From NCBI GenBank assembly GCA_009177215.1, contig WFLY01000217.1:16600-23877 (forward strand): a DNA stretch of 7,278 nt. Reading direction: 5' to 3'. The number at the start of each line of letters is the position of its first letter. The stretch's first letter is position 1. A model generated the notes under the pieces. The model was not told the origin of the DNA. It saw only the letters and a list, made by a program, of their open reading frames with translations, and did no database searches. The position numbers and the translations under genes were made by a program. Below, piece after piece: positions 6,546 through 7,278 of the stretch. This DNA is from Bacillota bacterium (GTDB lineage Bacteria > Bacillota > Clostridia > Lachnospirales > Lachnospiraceae).

Positions 6546-7064
6546 TTAGAGCTTTCTAACCTCTGCAAAGCTGATTTCAACAGGGGTTTCCCTACCGAAC
6601 AGCTCTACATTAATTGTTGCGGTCTGCTTGCTGTAGTCAAGCTTCTGAACCACACCAACGGTGTCCTTCCAAACGCCTGCAACCACTGCTATGCTGTCCC
6701 CCTCTGCAAAATCAATGGAAACATTCTCTGTCTTAATCCCTAATGGCTTCATCTCAGCTTCCGTAAGAGGAACGGGCTTGCTTCCCGGTCCTACAAATCC
6801 GGTCACACCGCGGGTATTACGAACAACGTACCATGTATCATCGTTCATCTCCATATTGAGGAGCACATATCCCGGGAACATTTTCTTTTGAACGGTCTTT
6901 CTGGCACCATTCTTCATTTCCACCACTTCCTGCAGCGGAACCCGCACCTCCAAAATCTGCTCCGCAAGGTGCTTGTTGTTCTCAATGGTCTTCTCAATAT
7001 TGGCTTTGACCTTATTTTCATATCCTGAATAGGTATGAACTACATACCATCTTGCCTCTGCCAT
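6546..7064 (-). CDS. nusG: Transcription termination/antitermination factor NusG
   Basis: NusG binds RNA polymerase through its N-terminal domain and modulates elongation, pausing and termination, linking to Rho or the ribosome through its KOW domain. The 172-residue product has the normal length. The NGN domain (1 to about 108) begins RWYVVHTYSGYENKVKANIE and includes KKMFPGYVLLNMEMNDDTWY (60-79) and RNTRGVTGFVG (82-92). The C-terminal KOW domain (about 118-172) has EGDSIAVVAGVWKDTVGVV and the conserved FGRETPVEI (156-164). The start at 7064 is preceded by GAGGGTG, a weaker ribosome binding site than those of the ribosomal genes. It lies 15 bases after secE, the usual secE-nusG pairing, so both come from a promoter upstream of the window. 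Confidence 0.98.
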   Translation of the reverse strand: MAEARWYVVHTYSGYENKVKANIEKTIENNKHLAEQILEVRVPLQEVVEMKNGARKTVQKKMFPGYVLLNMEMNDDTWYVVRNTRGVTGFVGPGSKPVPLTEAEMKPLGIKTENVSIDFAEGDSIAVVAGVWKDTVGVVQKLDYSKQTATINVELFGRETPVEISFAEVRKL

Positions 7065-7079
7065 ACAATCACCCTCGCT

Positions 7080-7278
7080 CTATATTGATGTTAAGAAATT
7101 AACTCCATACTGAATCACATAGTCCAGAATGGCAATGATAACTCCCACAACGACTGATATAGCCACAACCGCTATTGACTGCTTTAATGTGGACTGTCTG
7201 CCCGGCCATGATATTTTCTTAAATTCAGATTTGATACCCTTAAAGAAACTGGGGCGTGCCTGCTTTTCTGCGGAATCT
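7080..7278 (-). CDS. secE: Preprotein translocase subunit SecE, 5' end outside window
   Basis: SecE is the small essential subunit that clamps SecY in the membrane translocon. The visible 65 codons end at TAG (7080-7082). They show the conserved amphipathic segment FFKGIKSEFKKISWPGRQST, whose K-I-S-W-P motif is diagnostic, followed by one membrane helix (about SIAVVAISVVVGVIIAILDY) and the short end IQYGVNFLTSI. This is the single-helix SecE of Firmicutes, usually 60-75 residues, so only a few N-terminal residues should be missing. nusG follows after 15 bases on the same transcript. The upstream neighbour is not visible. Confidence 0.93.
   Translation of the reverse strand, partial: DSAEKQARPSFFKGIKSEFKKISWPGRQSTLKQSIAVVAISVVVGVIIAILDYVIQYGVNFLTSI

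Noticed and set aside
6528..6555. Hairpin AAAGCT/AGCTTT with five Us at the end of nusG as a terminator.
   Set aside because: Only a 6-bp A+T-rich stem with a 14-base loop overlapping the stop codon; too weak to call.

Overview
The window is a conserved housekeeping locus read entirely from the minus strand. In transcription order (high to low coordinates) it holds secE (5' end cut off), nusG, rplK (L11), rplA (L1), a decayed gene remnant, rplJ (L10), rplL (L7/L12) and rpoB (3' end cut off). Gene order, strong AGGAGG-type ribosome binding sites, A+T-rich spacers and the protein sequences (RpoB beginning MEKNRIRP, L1 with [17 protein letters not shown]) point to a low-to-moderate G+C Clostridia genome, most likely Lachnospiraceae. 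The genus cannot be read from the sequence.

Region by region: 7080-7278 carries the C-terminal part of SecE, followed 15 bases later by nusG (6546-7064). The 208-base spacer before rplK has no convincing promoter. It holds two perfect hairpins and, against the rplK ribosome binding site, a structure resembling the L1 site of 23S rRNA, the expected autoregulatory operator for rplK-rplA. rplK (5912-6337) and rplA (5101-5790) follow, separated by 121 bases with two further hairpins. A strong intrinsic terminator lies directly after rplA.

Between that terminator and the rplJ promoter lies about 380 bases (4675-5053) with two out-of-frame fragments that look like the N-terminal loop and C-terminal end of one large polytopic membrane protein of the PTPS_related/YfhO-like type. 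I read this as an internally deleted pseudogene. Its last codons run into the -35 box of the rplJ promoter. The rplJL unit then has a TTGACA / 17 bp / TGaTATTGT promoter, a classic L10 leader, an attenuator terminator, rplJ and rplL. A stem-loop with a short U-tract follows rplL. After it, rpoB has its own promoter (TTGACC / 17 bp / TAACAT) with a palindrome at the predicted start site.

Together the genes supply the translation/transcription core: SecE for protein export, NusG for elongation, L1, L11 and the L10-L12 stalk for the ribosome, and the RNA polymerase beta subunit. The sequence suggests three separately controlled units: (secE-nusG-)rplKA under L1, rplJL under L10-L12 attenuation, and rpoB with leaky read-through plus its own promoter. 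I found no CRISPR array, insertion sequence, phage gene or defence system. The unusual items are the gene relic and the leader RNA structures.
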